DNA of 64,000 bases, from assembly GCA_047518265.1 (NCBI GenBank), contig JAKZRG010000019.1, forward strand, positions 62,001-126,000. The letters are read 5' to 3'. The notes under the pieces are model-generated. The model searched no databases. It was not told the DNA's origin and was given only the letters and a program-made list of their open reading frames with translations. Positions 24,099 to 32,126 of the stretch are shown piece by piece. Source of the stretch: Oceanospirillum sp047518265. GTDB lineage: Bacteria > Pseudomonadota > Gammaproteobacteria > Pseudomonadales > Halomonadaceae. The stretch's first letter is position 1. Each line of letters opens with the position of its first letter. The translations under genes and the position numbers were made by a program.

Positions 24099-24767
24099 CT
24101 AAGGCAGTAGCTCATCAGTTTTTTCTAACAACCGTGCTATCGTCTGTACCCTTTGAGATGTGCCATAGTAAATAACCCAATATTTTCCCGCCACCGAACT
24201 TATCTGAGGGTCTGGTAACAATAATCCTCTGCTAATTAGATCATTGAAATATCTATAAGCCACCTCGCCATCAATACCTTCAAGTTTAAGCTTATTTAAG
24301 CTCTGTTGTTTAAATTCATGCCTGTCATATGGATACGTAATTAATTCATTTATAGAGGGGCTCAGTTTTGCAACTTCAAGGAAGAAATCAACTAGATGGT
24401 CAGTGATACCTGCAACACCACTAATAAAAACCCTTTGCTCAGCTTCAGTAAGCGAAAAGTCTTTATCTTGGCAATATAACATTGCGACGGCCATACGAAC
24501 CCGATCACTGGAAGTTTGCGTTATAGCATCGACATAACTTGCCAGGATTTCCTTTCCCTCTTCGCTATTGATAGTGGTATTAAGCTTTGATTGATCCTCT
24601 TTGTTCATAACCTCATAGCGAAGCTCTACACACCGGAAAAACTTTTCTACCCTCTTTTTCTGCCGTGCCTGGTACGCATTCTGTAAAACGTCATAAGCTC
24701 CCTTACCCACGGTCAGAGCTGTTTTTGCTGTAATATCTACCATACCGTTACCATCCATAATGTCCAA
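24099..24767 (-). CDS. Unknown prophage cargo-type protein (222 aa)
   Basis: Leftward, between the integrase and a convergent hairpin. The annotated start is TTG at 24767 with AGAGGG five bases upstream; an in-frame ATG at 24758 is the alternative. The protein is helical: KTALTVGKGAYDVLQNAYQARQKKRVEKFFRCVELRYEVMNK, then QRVFISGVAGITDHLVDFFLEVAKL, and a winged-helix-like end (DGEVAYRYFNDLISRGLLLPDPQISSVAGKYWVIYYGTSQRVQTIARLL). No catalytic motif is seen. Leftward genes next to int often encode immunity or superinfection-exclusion factors in P2-like prophages; that is positional inference. Confidence 0.6.
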   Translation of the reverse strand: MDIMDGNGMVDITAKTALTVGKGAYDVLQNAYQARQKKRVEKFFRCVELRYEVMNKEDQSKLNTTINSEEGKEILASYVDAITQTSSDRVRMAVAMLYCQDKDFSLTEAEQRVFISGVAGITDHLVDFFLEVAKLSPSINELITYPYDRHEFKQQSLNKLKLEGIDGEVAYRYFNDLISRGLLLPDPQISSVAGKYWVIYYGTSQRVQTIARLLEKTDELLP

Positions 24768-24798
24768 TCCATCCCTCTAACCGAGGATTAATAATGTG

Positions 24799-25842
24799 TC
24801 ACCTCAACTCAATATCACCCGGCTTAAGATGCGTATAGCGTCGTAATGTGTTCCAGTTTCTATGTAGACTAAACATCTGTACTTGTACGATATCATAACC
24901 GGTTTCGAATAAGCGGCTTACGGCTTCATGTCTTAGGTCATGTAGTTTTAGATCTTTAATCGCCAGTAGTTTACAGGCGTTTGTAAAGTAGCTGCTTATG
25001 GTGCTGGGATCGTAGGGGAATATAAACTCGCTTTTCTTTGGTTGGCGGTTAGCCAATCGCCATGCCACCTTGGTGTATTTAAACCGTTGGTGGTTACCTT
25101 TCTTGGCTGTGGGGTGCTTTGCGTCTCTAACCAGCCCTGTTAGCTCTTTTGCTTTGTTATCGTCCCAGCGTAGTCGGGTAATCTCTGAATCCCGTCTACA
25201 GCTATATATAGCAAACCACATTATGTCGAACATAGGGTATGAGCTGCGCCCCTCTTGCTGCTTTTTCCAGAAGTGCCTGGACAACTTCATCAGCTCTTCA
25301 TGGGTCGGCCTGCGTTCCCGCTGGCCAGCTTTTGCTATAAGTCCTTCTCTATGCAAGAAGTCGTTAGCGTCTTCTATTACCTGTAAATCCACAGGGATAT
25401 CAAAGGATGATCGAGCAGCTTTAAATAGGTTTCGTAACCAGATGACATCATTAAGGCAGGTTGGCGGGGCGGCACCGTTAGCGCCTCGTTCTTTGATATA
25501 TTGCACTATGTCGCCGGACGTTAGCTCTATTGCGACGATATCCGCTATATCCCACCGTAGTATTAAGTTCAGGTTGGATTTCTTAGATTTGCCAAACTCT
25601 TCACCGTATTCATCTAAGTAGCGCTGGATCAGCTCACCTACGGTTACCATCTTGTACCTGAGTGCTTCCAGCACACCGGGCTTGCTTAACTTTACATCAA
25701 GCGCTTTGCCCCACTCATCAGCATCTTTACGCTTTTCGAATGTCTCTGACTTATCGAATACTTTTTGACCCTTTACTGTCTTTCTTACACTGACGGTATA
25801 GCTTACACTTCCCTTATTCTCGTTGCGTCTAATCGTCGCCAT
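24799..25842 (-). CDS. int: Tyrosine integrase, dusA-targeting type
   Basis: 347 residues. N-terminal arm-binding domain (ATIRRNENKGSVSYTVSVRKTVKGQK), core-binding helices about 65-160, and a catalytic domain with Arg216/217 (SCRRDSEITRLRW), Lys242, His301 and Arg304 (LHDLRHEA), His327 and the Tyr336 nucleophile (RRYTHL). It reads away from dusA, with the start 99 bases from the dusA start, the known arrangement of integrases of elements inserted in dusA. A strong AAGGAGGA ribosome site precedes the ATG. It catalyses site-specific insertion and, with an excisionase not seen here, excision. Confidence 0.92.
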   Translation of the reverse strand: MATIRRNENKGSVSYTVSVRKTVKGQKVFDKSETFEKRKDADEWGKALDVKLSKPGVLEALRYKMVTVGELIQRYLDEYGEEFGKSKKSNLNLILRWDIADIVAIELTSGDIVQYIKERGANGAAPPTCLNDVIWLRNLFKAARSSFDIPVDLQVIEDANDFLHREGLIAKAGQRERRPTHEELMKLSRHFWKKQQEGRSSYPMFDIMWFAIYSCRRDSEITRLRWDDNKAKELTGLVRDAKHPTAKKGNHQRFKYTKVAWRLANRQPKKSEFIFPYDPSTISSYFTNACKLLAIKDLKLHDLRHEAVSRLFETGYDIVQVQMFSLHRNWNTLRRYTHLKPGDIELR

Positions 25843-25871
25843 AGAAAATCCTCCTTATTTTGCTACAGATA

Positions 25872-25906
25872 TTGCGACAAATATTTTTTGTCGCAAGTTT
25901 GTCGCA
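25872..25906. promoter_or_regulatory. TTGCGACAA inverted repeats between int and dusA
   Basis: TTGCGACAA (25872-25880) and TTGTCGCAA (25888-25896) form a 9-bp perfect inverted repeat, and a third TTGTCGCA-like half-site lies at 25899-25906. Three copies of TGTCGCA just outside the int start suggest integrase arm sites or an autorepressor operator. They also sit in the region that must now supply the dusA promoter. Confidence 0.6.
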
Positions 25907-25940
25907 GCGATATACGAAAAATAGCTGAAAACCGCCAAAA

Positions 25941-27020
25941 ATGACAGATATTAGTAATATGAAAAACCCTGCAAAAACAGCCACTAGCCCAGTAACCACG
26001 CGCAATACGGTCAATCGGCGGTTTAGCGTGGCACCAATGCTGGATTGGACTGACCGGCATTATCGCTATTTTGCTCGTTTACTGAGCCAAGAAACCCTGC
26101 TTTATACCGAGATGGTCACCACAGGTGCTATTTTATTTGGCAAAAACCGGGATCGTTTTTTAGCTTATAACGAACAGGAACACCCTATTGCCTTACAACT
26201 CGGTGGTGGTAATCCTGAGGAGCTTGCCAAGTGTGCGGCCATTGCCACTGAATACGGCTACGACGAAATCAATCTGAATGTAGGTTGCCCGAGTGACAGG
26301 GTACAAAACAATATGATTGGTGCTTGTCTGATGGCTCACGGGGATTTGGTAGCAGAATGCATTTCAGCGATGCAGGCATCAACGGACAAAGTAGTCACTG
26401 TTAAATGCCGTATTGGGATTGATGACCAAGAACCTGAAGAAGTACTACCTGAGTTCATTAATACCATTGCGGCAACTGGCTGCAGCAGCTTTACCATCCA
26501 TGCACGTAAGGCTTGGCTACAAGGGTTAAGCCCAAAAGAGAACAGAGAAGTCCCTCCGCTGGATTATGATCTGGTTTATAAAATCAAACAGCAACACCCA
26601 GAGTTAGAGATTGCTATCAATGGTGGCATCAAAACCTTCGATGAAATAGCAGGGCATCTGCAACATGTTGATGGTGTAATGGTAGGCCGTGAAGCGTATC
26701 AAAACCCGTACCTGCTAGCAGAAATAGATCAAAAACTATTTGGCTCAGATCGCCCTGTCATTACCCGGCACAAAGCCGTTGCAGCCATGCTTCCTTATAT
26801 TGAGCAACAACTAAGCCAAGGCTGCTACCTCGGCCATATGACTCGTCATATACTGGGTATTTTCCAAGGCTGCCCAGGTGGACGTAAATTCCGTCGCCAT
26901 ATCAGTGAAAACGCTCATAAGGCAGGCACAGGCATTGACGTTGTGGAACAAGCTCTTGCTTTAGTATCAGAGCAAGCGATTCTTGATCAAGCTTACCAAA
27001 GCCAGTTAGAAAATGCCTAA
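25941..27020 (+). CDS. dusA: tRNA-dihydrouridine synthase A
   Basis: FMN enzyme that reduces uridines 20/20a in the tRNA D-loop. 359 residues. Motifs: RFSVAPMLDWTDRHYRYFARLL (27-48), NLNVGCPSDRVQNNMIGACLM (111-131, catalytic Cys116), HARKAWLQGLSPKENREVPPLDY, INGGI, DGVMVGREAYQNPYL and HMTRHILGIFQGCPGGRKFRRH near the end. About 25 residues before the conserved RFSVAPM start are poorly conserved and may be phage-supplied after integration, with ATG 25941 or 25959 as start. Prophage integrase abuts its 5' end. The gene is intact, so the insertion does not destroy it. Confidence 0.96.
   Translation: MTDISNMKNPAKTATSPVTTRNTVNRRFSVAPMLDWTDRHYRYFARLLSQETLLYTEMVTTGAILFGKNRDRFLAYNEQEHPIALQLGGGNPEELAKCAAIATEYGYDEINLNVGCPSDRVQNNMIGACLMAHGDLVAECISAMQASTDKVVTVKCRIGIDDQEPEEVLPEFINTIAATGCSSFTIHARKAWLQGLSPKENREVPPLDYDLVYKIKQQHPELEIAINGGIKTFDEIAGHLQHVDGVMVGREAYQNPYLLAEIDQKLFGSDRPVITRHKAVAAMLPYIEQQLSQGCYLGHMTRHILGIFQGCPGGRKFRRHISENAHKAGTGIDVVEQALALVSEQAILDQAYQSQLENA
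26018..26060. other. Candidate attR core inside the 5' end of dusA
   Basis: Elements of the dusA integrase family recombine within the conserved 5' coding part of dusA. The block encoding RFSVAPMLDWTDRH, 26018-26060, is the most conserved stretch here and the likely crossover region. The second copy would lie at the other prophage end, outside the window, so the exact core cannot be placed. Confidence 0.35.
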
Positions 27021-27197
27021 AGCACCAGACCCAAACAACCCAAGTTCAACTTGAACAAACAGAAGCAAGTTATATGGTTAGCGACAGAAAATCTGTATAG
27101 CGGGTTTACAAACAAGCCCCGACTACTTTAGTGTTATTGCAGGAGACTGATTTTCTCTTTAAAAACAAGAGACTCATTGATTGCAGGACACTAATCT

Positions 27198-28148
27198 ATG
27201 CCAAGCAAATTAGAACAACTTCGCAAAATGACCATAGTGGTTGCAGATACTGGAGATATCGATGCTATCCAAGATCTGCAACCACAAGATGCGACAACGA
27301 ATCCATCCCTAGTTCTAAAAGTGGCAGACAAGGAACGCTATCAACCCTTGTTGAAAGAAGCGGTTCGGCTAGCGCGCACAGAAAGTTCAGATTCCAGCCA
27401 ACAACTGGCTTATGCCGTTGACCGTGCATCTGTAGCTATTGGTGCTGAAATCAATCAAATTATTCCTGGCTATATCTCTACAGAAGTCAGTGCCAAGCTG
27501 TCCTTTGATACTCGGGCAACAGTAGAAAAGGCTCGTCGTTTAATTAGCTTGTATCAGGAAAAAGGCATTGATAAAAGTCGAGTCTTAATCAAGATAGCCT
27601 CCACATGGGAAGGTATCAAAGCTGCTGAGACACTAGAAAAAGAGGGTATTCGTTGTAATTTAACCCTGCTCTTTGCTATGCCACAAGCTATCGCCTGTGC
27701 TGAAGCGGGTATCACGTTAATCTCACCATTTGTTGGCCGAATTCTTGATTGGTATAAAGCCGCTCAGCCAGAGCAGGATTGGAGTGGTGCAAAAGATCCT
27801 GGTGTTTGTTCCGTACAAGAGATCTATCGGTATTATAAATCCCATAAGTACAACACTATTGTTATGGGTGCCAGCTTCCGTAATACCGATGAGATTGAAA
27901 ATCTGGCAGGCTGTGATCGTCTAACCATTAGTCCTGCATTACTGCAAGCACTCGATGCAGATCAAGACACTCTGACACAGGTACTCGGAGAAGCACAAGA
28001 AACGCTTACAGCTCCCTCCCCTATGAATGAAGCGACTTTCCGCTGGCAAATGAACCAAGATGCAATGGCCACAGAAAAGCTAGCACAAGGGATTCACGCG
28101 TTTGCAGAAGATCAGGATAAATTGGAAGCATTACTTGCTAATTTATAG
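27198..28148 (+). CDS. tal: Transaldolase (TalB type)
   Basis: Pentose-phosphate enzyme moving a dihydroxyacetone unit between sugar phosphates. 316 residues, the usual size of TalB. Signatures: DATTNPSLVLK (31-41), VLIKIASTWEGIKAAE with the Schiff-base Lys132, EGIRCNLTLLFAMPQA and ITLISPFVGRILDW. ATG is preceded by AGGA. It follows dusA in the same direction with a 177-base gap, probably with its own promoter. The dusA-tal neighbourhood matches what I remember of Pseudomonas. A terminator follows at 28207. Confidence 0.95.
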   Translation: MPSKLEQLRKMTIVVADTGDIDAIQDLQPQDATTNPSLVLKVADKERYQPLLKEAVRLARTESSDSSQQLAYAVDRASVAIGAEINQIIPGYISTEVSAKLSFDTRATVEKARRLISLYQEKGIDKSRVLIKIASTWEGIKAAETLEKEGIRCNLTLLFAMPQAIACAEAGITLISPFVGRILDWYKAAQPEQDWSGAKDPGVCSVQEIYRYYKSHKYNTIVMGASFRNTDEIENLAGCDRLTISPALLQALDADQDTLTQVLGEAQETLTAPSPMNEATFRWQMNQDAMATEKLAQGIHAFAEDQDKLEALLANL

Positions 28149-28206
28149 CAGGCTCTTTGAGTAAGAGCCTAAAACCCAACAGCTTCGACAATCTGCCATA
28201 TATAAA

Positions 28207-28240
28207 AAATCCCGAAGTAAGCAGGCTTTCTTCGGGATTT
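28207..28240. terminator. Bidirectional terminator between tal and the STAS gene
   Basis: AAATCCCGAAG and CTTCGGGATTT form an 11-bp perfect stem with a 12-base loop, flanked by A and T runs. Serves both rightward tal and the leftward STAS/PP2C operon. Confidence 0.85.
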
Positions 28241-28294
28241 AAATGATCACTAGATCATCACTTTGTCTGCGCCATAGTCAGTAATCATTCATAA

Positions 28295-28801
28295 TTAATG
28301 GCTTTGATTACCTGTCATCGTACAATTTTCTAAGGCAAAAACAACAGGCTCAAATTCTGCTTTATTCTTTGGGTTCAACCCCATCAGAATTCTATGCGCA
28401 TCAATGACCTTTTGACGCACACTCTCGGCGCATTCATCTAGCATAGGTGCTTCCTGCATCTGACAACCCAGTTCAACAGGCTCTGTGCAGATATCAAAAT
28501 AGTGATCAAAGCCCATGGTCTGAATAATATGAGTAATATCACCGCGAGTACTGATAATTGTAGGCTTATGGCTCATAACGTCCTTGGCATTCACAGCAAT
28601 TTTAGCCAGCAAGCCTAATGCCGTACTATCAATACCCTCTGTTTCTGTTAGATCAACCACCACAGACTTTAACTCCCCCTGGCCAAAGATTCTTTTTAAT
28701 AGAGAATCGATAGTCGAACAAAGCGTCAGTCTCACATCGCCCATAAACTTCAAGACATAAACGTCCTGATTTTCGGCGACCATAATTTTACCATTCTGCA
28801 T
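28295..28801 (-). CDS. STAS-domain anti-sigma factor antagonist
   Basis: 168 residues. Residues 1-110 are a STAS domain: VYVLKFMGDVRLTLCSTIDSLLK, VVVDLTETEGIDSTALGLLAKI with the phosphorylatable Ser59, and a TIISTRGDITHIIQTMGFDHYFDI end. A C-terminal tail of 55 residues (helical, with several Cys) is additional. It lies 2 bases after the PP2C phosphatase gene, so the phosphatase probably dephosphorylates this protein, releasing or binding an anti-sigma kinase. The kinase is not in the window. The cluster matches Pseudomonas PA2797-PA2798-like order from memory. Confidence 0.85.
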   Translation of the reverse strand: MQNGKIMVAENQDVYVLKFMGDVRLTLCSTIDSLLKRIFGQGELKSVVVDLTETEGIDSTALGLLAKIAVNAKDVMSHKPTIISTRGDITHIIQTMGFDHYFDICTEPVELGCQMQEAPMLDECAESVRQKVIDAHRILMGLNPKNKAEFEPVVFALENCTMTGNQSH

Positions 28802-28803
28802 AG

Positions 28804-29958
28804 TTAATAACCGGATACAGTCATCATAGTGACATCATCAGGAGAGTGATCCATCCCCATCTGGCCAAAGCAATCCACCATTCCAATGTGGTTTCCAGCA
28901 TACTGCTGGGCGATATCCAGTAACATAGCTTCTTTATCGGCCAAAGTACCAGTTTTCATTAATTCAAACACACCATCGGAAAAGAGCGAGAGATAGTAGC
29001 TTGGCTGCAACCATAACTCAAACTCCTTATAGACTGCATCGTCAAAAAGTCCTACAGGCATACCCTTACCTTCAATAAATGTCGCCTTACCTGCTTGAAT
29101 AATAACGGGTGCAGGATATTGAGCCCCATTGCAGTAACACATTTTATTACTTGAACTGTCTAAAATAGCAATAAAGATAGTGACATGCTTACCTAATCCG
29201 GTATCAAGAATCTCTTTATTTAACTCTTCTAAAATCATGCTCGGCGATACAGACTCACCTCTTATCAATACGCGGGTCACAAAGCGTCGGATAAATACAC
29301 GCAATAGAATTGTAATAAAAGCGGACGACGCCCCATGTCCTGATACATCAGCTAAATAGAACAACACACGATCCCTATCCATAGGGAAATAATCGACAAA
29401 ATCGCCACTCAAATAGAGCGATGGGCATACCTTGTGTTCAAACGTTAAATTATTAAATGCCCAAGGGGTTTTTGGCAGCATTTTTTGCTGTACATAACGC
29501 CCCGCTTGCTGATCCTGCCTTAAGACATCCAAGCTCGTCATCAGTTCAAGATTCGTTTGTTCCAGCTCTGCATAAGTTTGCTGATTTTGCTTAGCATCGC
29601 GGCGGCGAGTGACGGCTCTATGGCAAACAAGGGAAACTAGATTCAGATGTTTTTCGGGGTTAATGGCATAATCATCTGCCCCAGCCTCCATTCCTTCCAA
29701 TACCGTAGCTGATGCTTCCTCATCAGCCAGCAGCACAACGGCATAATTTCTCCCGGCATCTAACCAACGTTCCAGACGAAACAGATCACTGTGCATGGAT
29801 ACATGAAAGACCACCAATTCACAAACAGATGAAATATCACCCGGCATTGAATCAGGCGACAATACTTCTATAGTTAAGTCAGAATCCAATAATTCAGCAA
29901 GATGCCTAAGATCACCCGGACAGGGAACAAAGACAGCATCTGCTATAGTAGAAAGCAT
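28804..29958 (-). CDS. RsbU/SpoIIE-type PP2C phosphatase with degenerate receiver domain
   Basis: 384 residues. Residues 1-115 have the receiver-fold pattern but lack the key acids: the phosphoacceptor position holds His52 (LVVFHVSM), there is no acidic pair after strand 1 (VFVPCPGD), and the conserved Lys is replaced in YAINPEK. A coiled linker (120-150) follows, then the PP2C phosphatase with SGDFVDYF (Asp186), LADVSGHGASSA (Asp204) and SDGVFELM, the metal ligands of the SpoIIE family. It probably acts on the adjacent STAS protein. The pseudo-receiver suggests control by something other than Asp phosphorylation. Confidence 0.87.
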   Translation of the reverse strand: MLSTIADAVFVPCPGDLRHLAELLDSDLTIEVLSPDSMPGDISSVCELVVFHVSMHSDLFRLERWLDAGRNYAVVLLADEEASATVLEGMEAGADDYAINPEKHLNLVSLVCHRAVTRRRDAKQNQQTYAELEQTNLELMTSLDVLRQDQQAGRYVQQKMLPKTPWAFNNLTFEHKVCPSLYLSGDFVDYFPMDRDRVLFYLADVSGHGASSAFITILLRVFIRRFVTRVLIRGESVSPSMILEELNKEILDTGLGKHVTIFIAILDSSSNKMCYCNGAQYPAPVIIQAGKATFIEGKGMPVGLFDDAVYKEFELWLQPSYYLSLFSDGVFELMKTGTLADKEAMLLDIAQQYAGNHIGMVDCFGQMGMDHSPDDVTMMTVSGY

Positions 29959-30105
29959 GATTGCTTATAGTCCTTTTTCAATACCTTTTCCTAGTGTAAT
30001 CCCTAGACACTCCTAGGGATATATCAAGGTGACATTTGCAATAAATCTATGCCATAGTTAATGTAACATTTCGTAAACAAGAACCAACGACACGGAGTTA
30101 CGAAG

Positions 30106-30417
30106 ATGAGTTTTATTTTATCCTTTGATGAAAAGCGGAAGTTCCCTAGGGTCAAAGTGAACAGCCCTATTACTATTCAAGAAGAGATCTCAGGAAAAAC
30201 CCATACAGGTCATTGCCTCGACCTTAGCGCAACCGGTTCACGTATAACCTTGAGTGAACCCTTACCGGAAAACACTCTAATCCGTCTAAAGCTTTCCAGC
30301 CCTTTAGGTCTTGAGCCATTCTGCGCTCTAGCAAGAATCGTGTATATCTCCCCCCATTCTGATAGCGAAGTAGGTTTAGAAATAACTGAGATTCTATCTA
30401 TGCATGAGGAGCATTAA
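30106..30417 (+). CDS. PilZ-domain c-di-GMP binding protein
   Basis: 103 residues, one PilZ domain. The c-di-GMP signature is present: RKFPR near 11-15 (RxxxR) and DLSATGSRI near 42-50 (D/NxSxxG). It begins after ACGGAGTTACGAAG, a clear ribosome site. The gene converges on mlaA with a 4-base overlap and is divergent from the PP2C phosphatase operon. As a single-domain PilZ protein it is likely an adaptor; its target cannot be read from the sequence. The large GGDEF-EAL protein encoded at 36206 could act in the same signalling network. Confidence 0.88.
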   Translation: MSFILSFDEKRKFPRVKVNSPITIQEEISGKTHTGHCLDLSATGSRITLSEPLPENTLIRLKLSSPLGLEPFCALARIVYISPHSDSEVGLEITEILSMHEEH

Positions 30418-31142
30418 TAATCTTCATCCAAATCTAAATCATCAAAGTCATCATCAAAGGAGTCTTCAACCTGACCGTCATTAATTTCATAAATACGGTT
30501 TTGCAAATAAGCATCACGGATAAACGTGTACTTATCCCCTTGGATAATAGCCTCACTGTCCAAGAACTTATGCCTAATATGGGTATACTTTAATACGGTT
30601 AAACCATAATACTCAGGATCAGATAAAGGTAAGTGACTCATAGGATCCAAGCGATTATCAGGATAAAGGCTGAAAGCATCTCGTACATTACTTGGCCCCA
30701 GAATAGGCAAGACGATATAAGGGCCGCTTTCGACTCCCCAAACAGCTAACGTTTGGCCAAAGTCTTCACTATGCTCTTCAATACCTGCCATAGTGGCTAT
30801 ATCGATCAATCCCCACAAACCAACAGTACTATTCACTACAAAACGAGAAGCAGACTGAAAGGCCTGACCCGGTTTAGCTTGTAATAAGTCGTTAATCGCA
30901 GTGGGCACTTCACCAAGATTACTAAAAAAGTTTCCGACACCGCGCCGCACAATCTTAGGTAAAACGGCTTTATAGGCCTTAGCAACGGGCCTAGCAACAT
31001 AATCGTCTAGCCCTTCATTAAAAGAATAAACTTTACGATTCCAATTTTGCCACGGATCAACTCCCTCCTCTGCCATAACAGAAGAAGAAAGCAATACCAA
31101 AAAAATTGCGACAACGGATAACAGTTTATTAAAGTGGTGCAC
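30414..31142 (-). CDS. mlaA: MlaA/VacJ outer-membrane lipid asymmetry protein
   Basis: Removes phospholipids from the outer leaflet of the outer membrane, passing them to the Mla transport chain. GTG at 31142 after AGGGAG is preferred over the longer frame to 31190; it gives a 242-residue protein with a signal peptide (LLSVVAIFLVLLSSSVMAEEG) and no lipobox Cys, so it seems not lipidated. The body holds DPWQNWNRKVYSFNEGLDDYVARPVAKAYKAVLP, FFSNLGEVPTAINDLLQ, FVVNSTVGLWGLIDIA and EDFGQTLAVWGVESGPYIVLPILGPSNVRD, all MlaA hallmarks. The C-terminus is very acidic. Confidence 0.93.
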   Translation of the reverse strand: MHHFNKLLSVVAIFLVLLSSSVMAEEGVDPWQNWNRKVYSFNEGLDDYVARPVAKAYKAVLPKIVRRGVGNFFSNLGEVPTAINDLLQAKPGQAFQSASRFVVNSTVGLWGLIDIATMAGIEEHSEDFGQTLAVWGVESGPYIVLPILGPSNVRDAFSLYPDNRLDPMSHLPLSDPEYYGLTVLKYTHIRHKFLDSEAIIQGDKYTFIRDAYLQNRIYEINDGQVEDSFDDDFDDLDLDEDY

Positions 31143-31202
31143 ACTTGCTCCCTTGATCGGTATCGATCTCACTTTCAGTCTAACAATCACGTTAATTATG
31201 CC

Positions 31203-32126
31203 TTAAGGACCGATTGATGTATTCTGCAACCAAGCCAAAAGAAGAGGATAATAATCTGTTTCGGCATCAATGGAGGAACATAGTTCAGACACCGAGTAAT
31301 TTTTTTGATTACCGGCTTTTACAGATAGCTTAATCATACGCCCATCATGATTGGGCAGTTCAAACATAAAATTTCGGCAATCTATTTCAGGTTTCAACCA
31401 CCTTTGCTGTAAAGAAACAAAATAAAGGCTCGGTGGGAATAACAACTCTGGCATCGCTTTATGGTAATCAAAACCGTCCCAATGATCCTGCCAGGCTTCC
31501 TTTCGCCATGCTAGAAGATCCTCAAACACCCCTCTTGACTCTCGAACCATGCCCTTGCTAAAAAATGCAGCGGGTAAAAAACCCAGTAAACGCCCTGCCA
31601 ATCTTTGAAAGCCCTGCTCAAAAAAGCCGAAACGTAATCGTTTCCAGCGTCCAACAGATGCTAAAGATCTTCTAGGGTTAAAATGAATCATCCCTGTAAC
31701 CTGAGAAATTTTCTCAGGATTACGCGCTAAAAATGCCCCCCACAATACACCGCCTAGCTGATAGCCCACTAAAAAACGCTGAGGATGTCGTTGCCTTTTT
31801 TCAACAGCCTTCCAGATTAAAGGCAGATCTTCCGATAATAATTGTTCAAAGCCAAAGGGTTCTTTCTTCAATGTATCCCGACTAGCATCTCGACCACGAT
31901 ACAAACAGATAAACACTTCATAGCCTTGTTCAACTAAAAAGTAGGCCAAGCCGATACCTTTAGCTTCATCCATAAAGATATCGCTATTCTGGCCAAGACC
32001 ATGCAACATCATCACACAGCCTTTTAACTCACCACTGCGTGGCGATAACCGACGTAACCCTGCCGCCATAGAAGGTGTCACAGGTAGAGGGATACGTTCT
32101 TCCATTATTTGACGGTCAACAGCCAT
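31203..32126 (-). CDS. Alpha/beta-hydrolase fold protein lacking the nucleophile
   Basis: 307 residues. Fold markers: GCVMMLHGLGQNSDIFM (oxyanion strand), LVEQGYEVFICLYRGRDAS, and the nucleophile elbow LVGYQLGGVLWGAF. In that elbow the GxSxG Ser is replaced by Gln123, and no clear catalytic Asp/His pair is visible, so it is probably a non-catalytic member. It begins at the hrpA stop (1-base overlap) and precedes mlaA, so it may work on lipid or envelope matters with MlaA, or be only co-expressed. No N-terminal signal peptide is visible, pointing to the cytoplasm. Confidence 0.7.
   Translation of the reverse strand: MAVDRQIMEERIPLPVTPSMAAGLRRLSPRSGELKGCVMMLHGLGQNSDIFMDEAKGIGLAYFLVEQGYEVFICLYRGRDASRDTLKKEPFGFEQLLSEDLPLIWKAVEKRQRHPQRFLVGYQLGGVLWGAFLARNPEKISQVTGMIHFNPRRSLASVGRWKRLRFGFFEQGFQRLAGRLLGFLPAAFFSKGMVRESRGVFEDLLAWRKEAWQDHWDGFDYHKAMPELLFPPSLYFVSLQQRWLKPEIDCRNFMFELPNHDGRMIKLSVKAGNQKNYSVSELCSSIDAETDYYPLLLAWLQNTSIGP

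Noticed and set aside
25070..25621. 183-codon plus-strand ORF antisense to the integrase
   Set aside because: Shadow of a well-supported integrase with intact catalytic residues.
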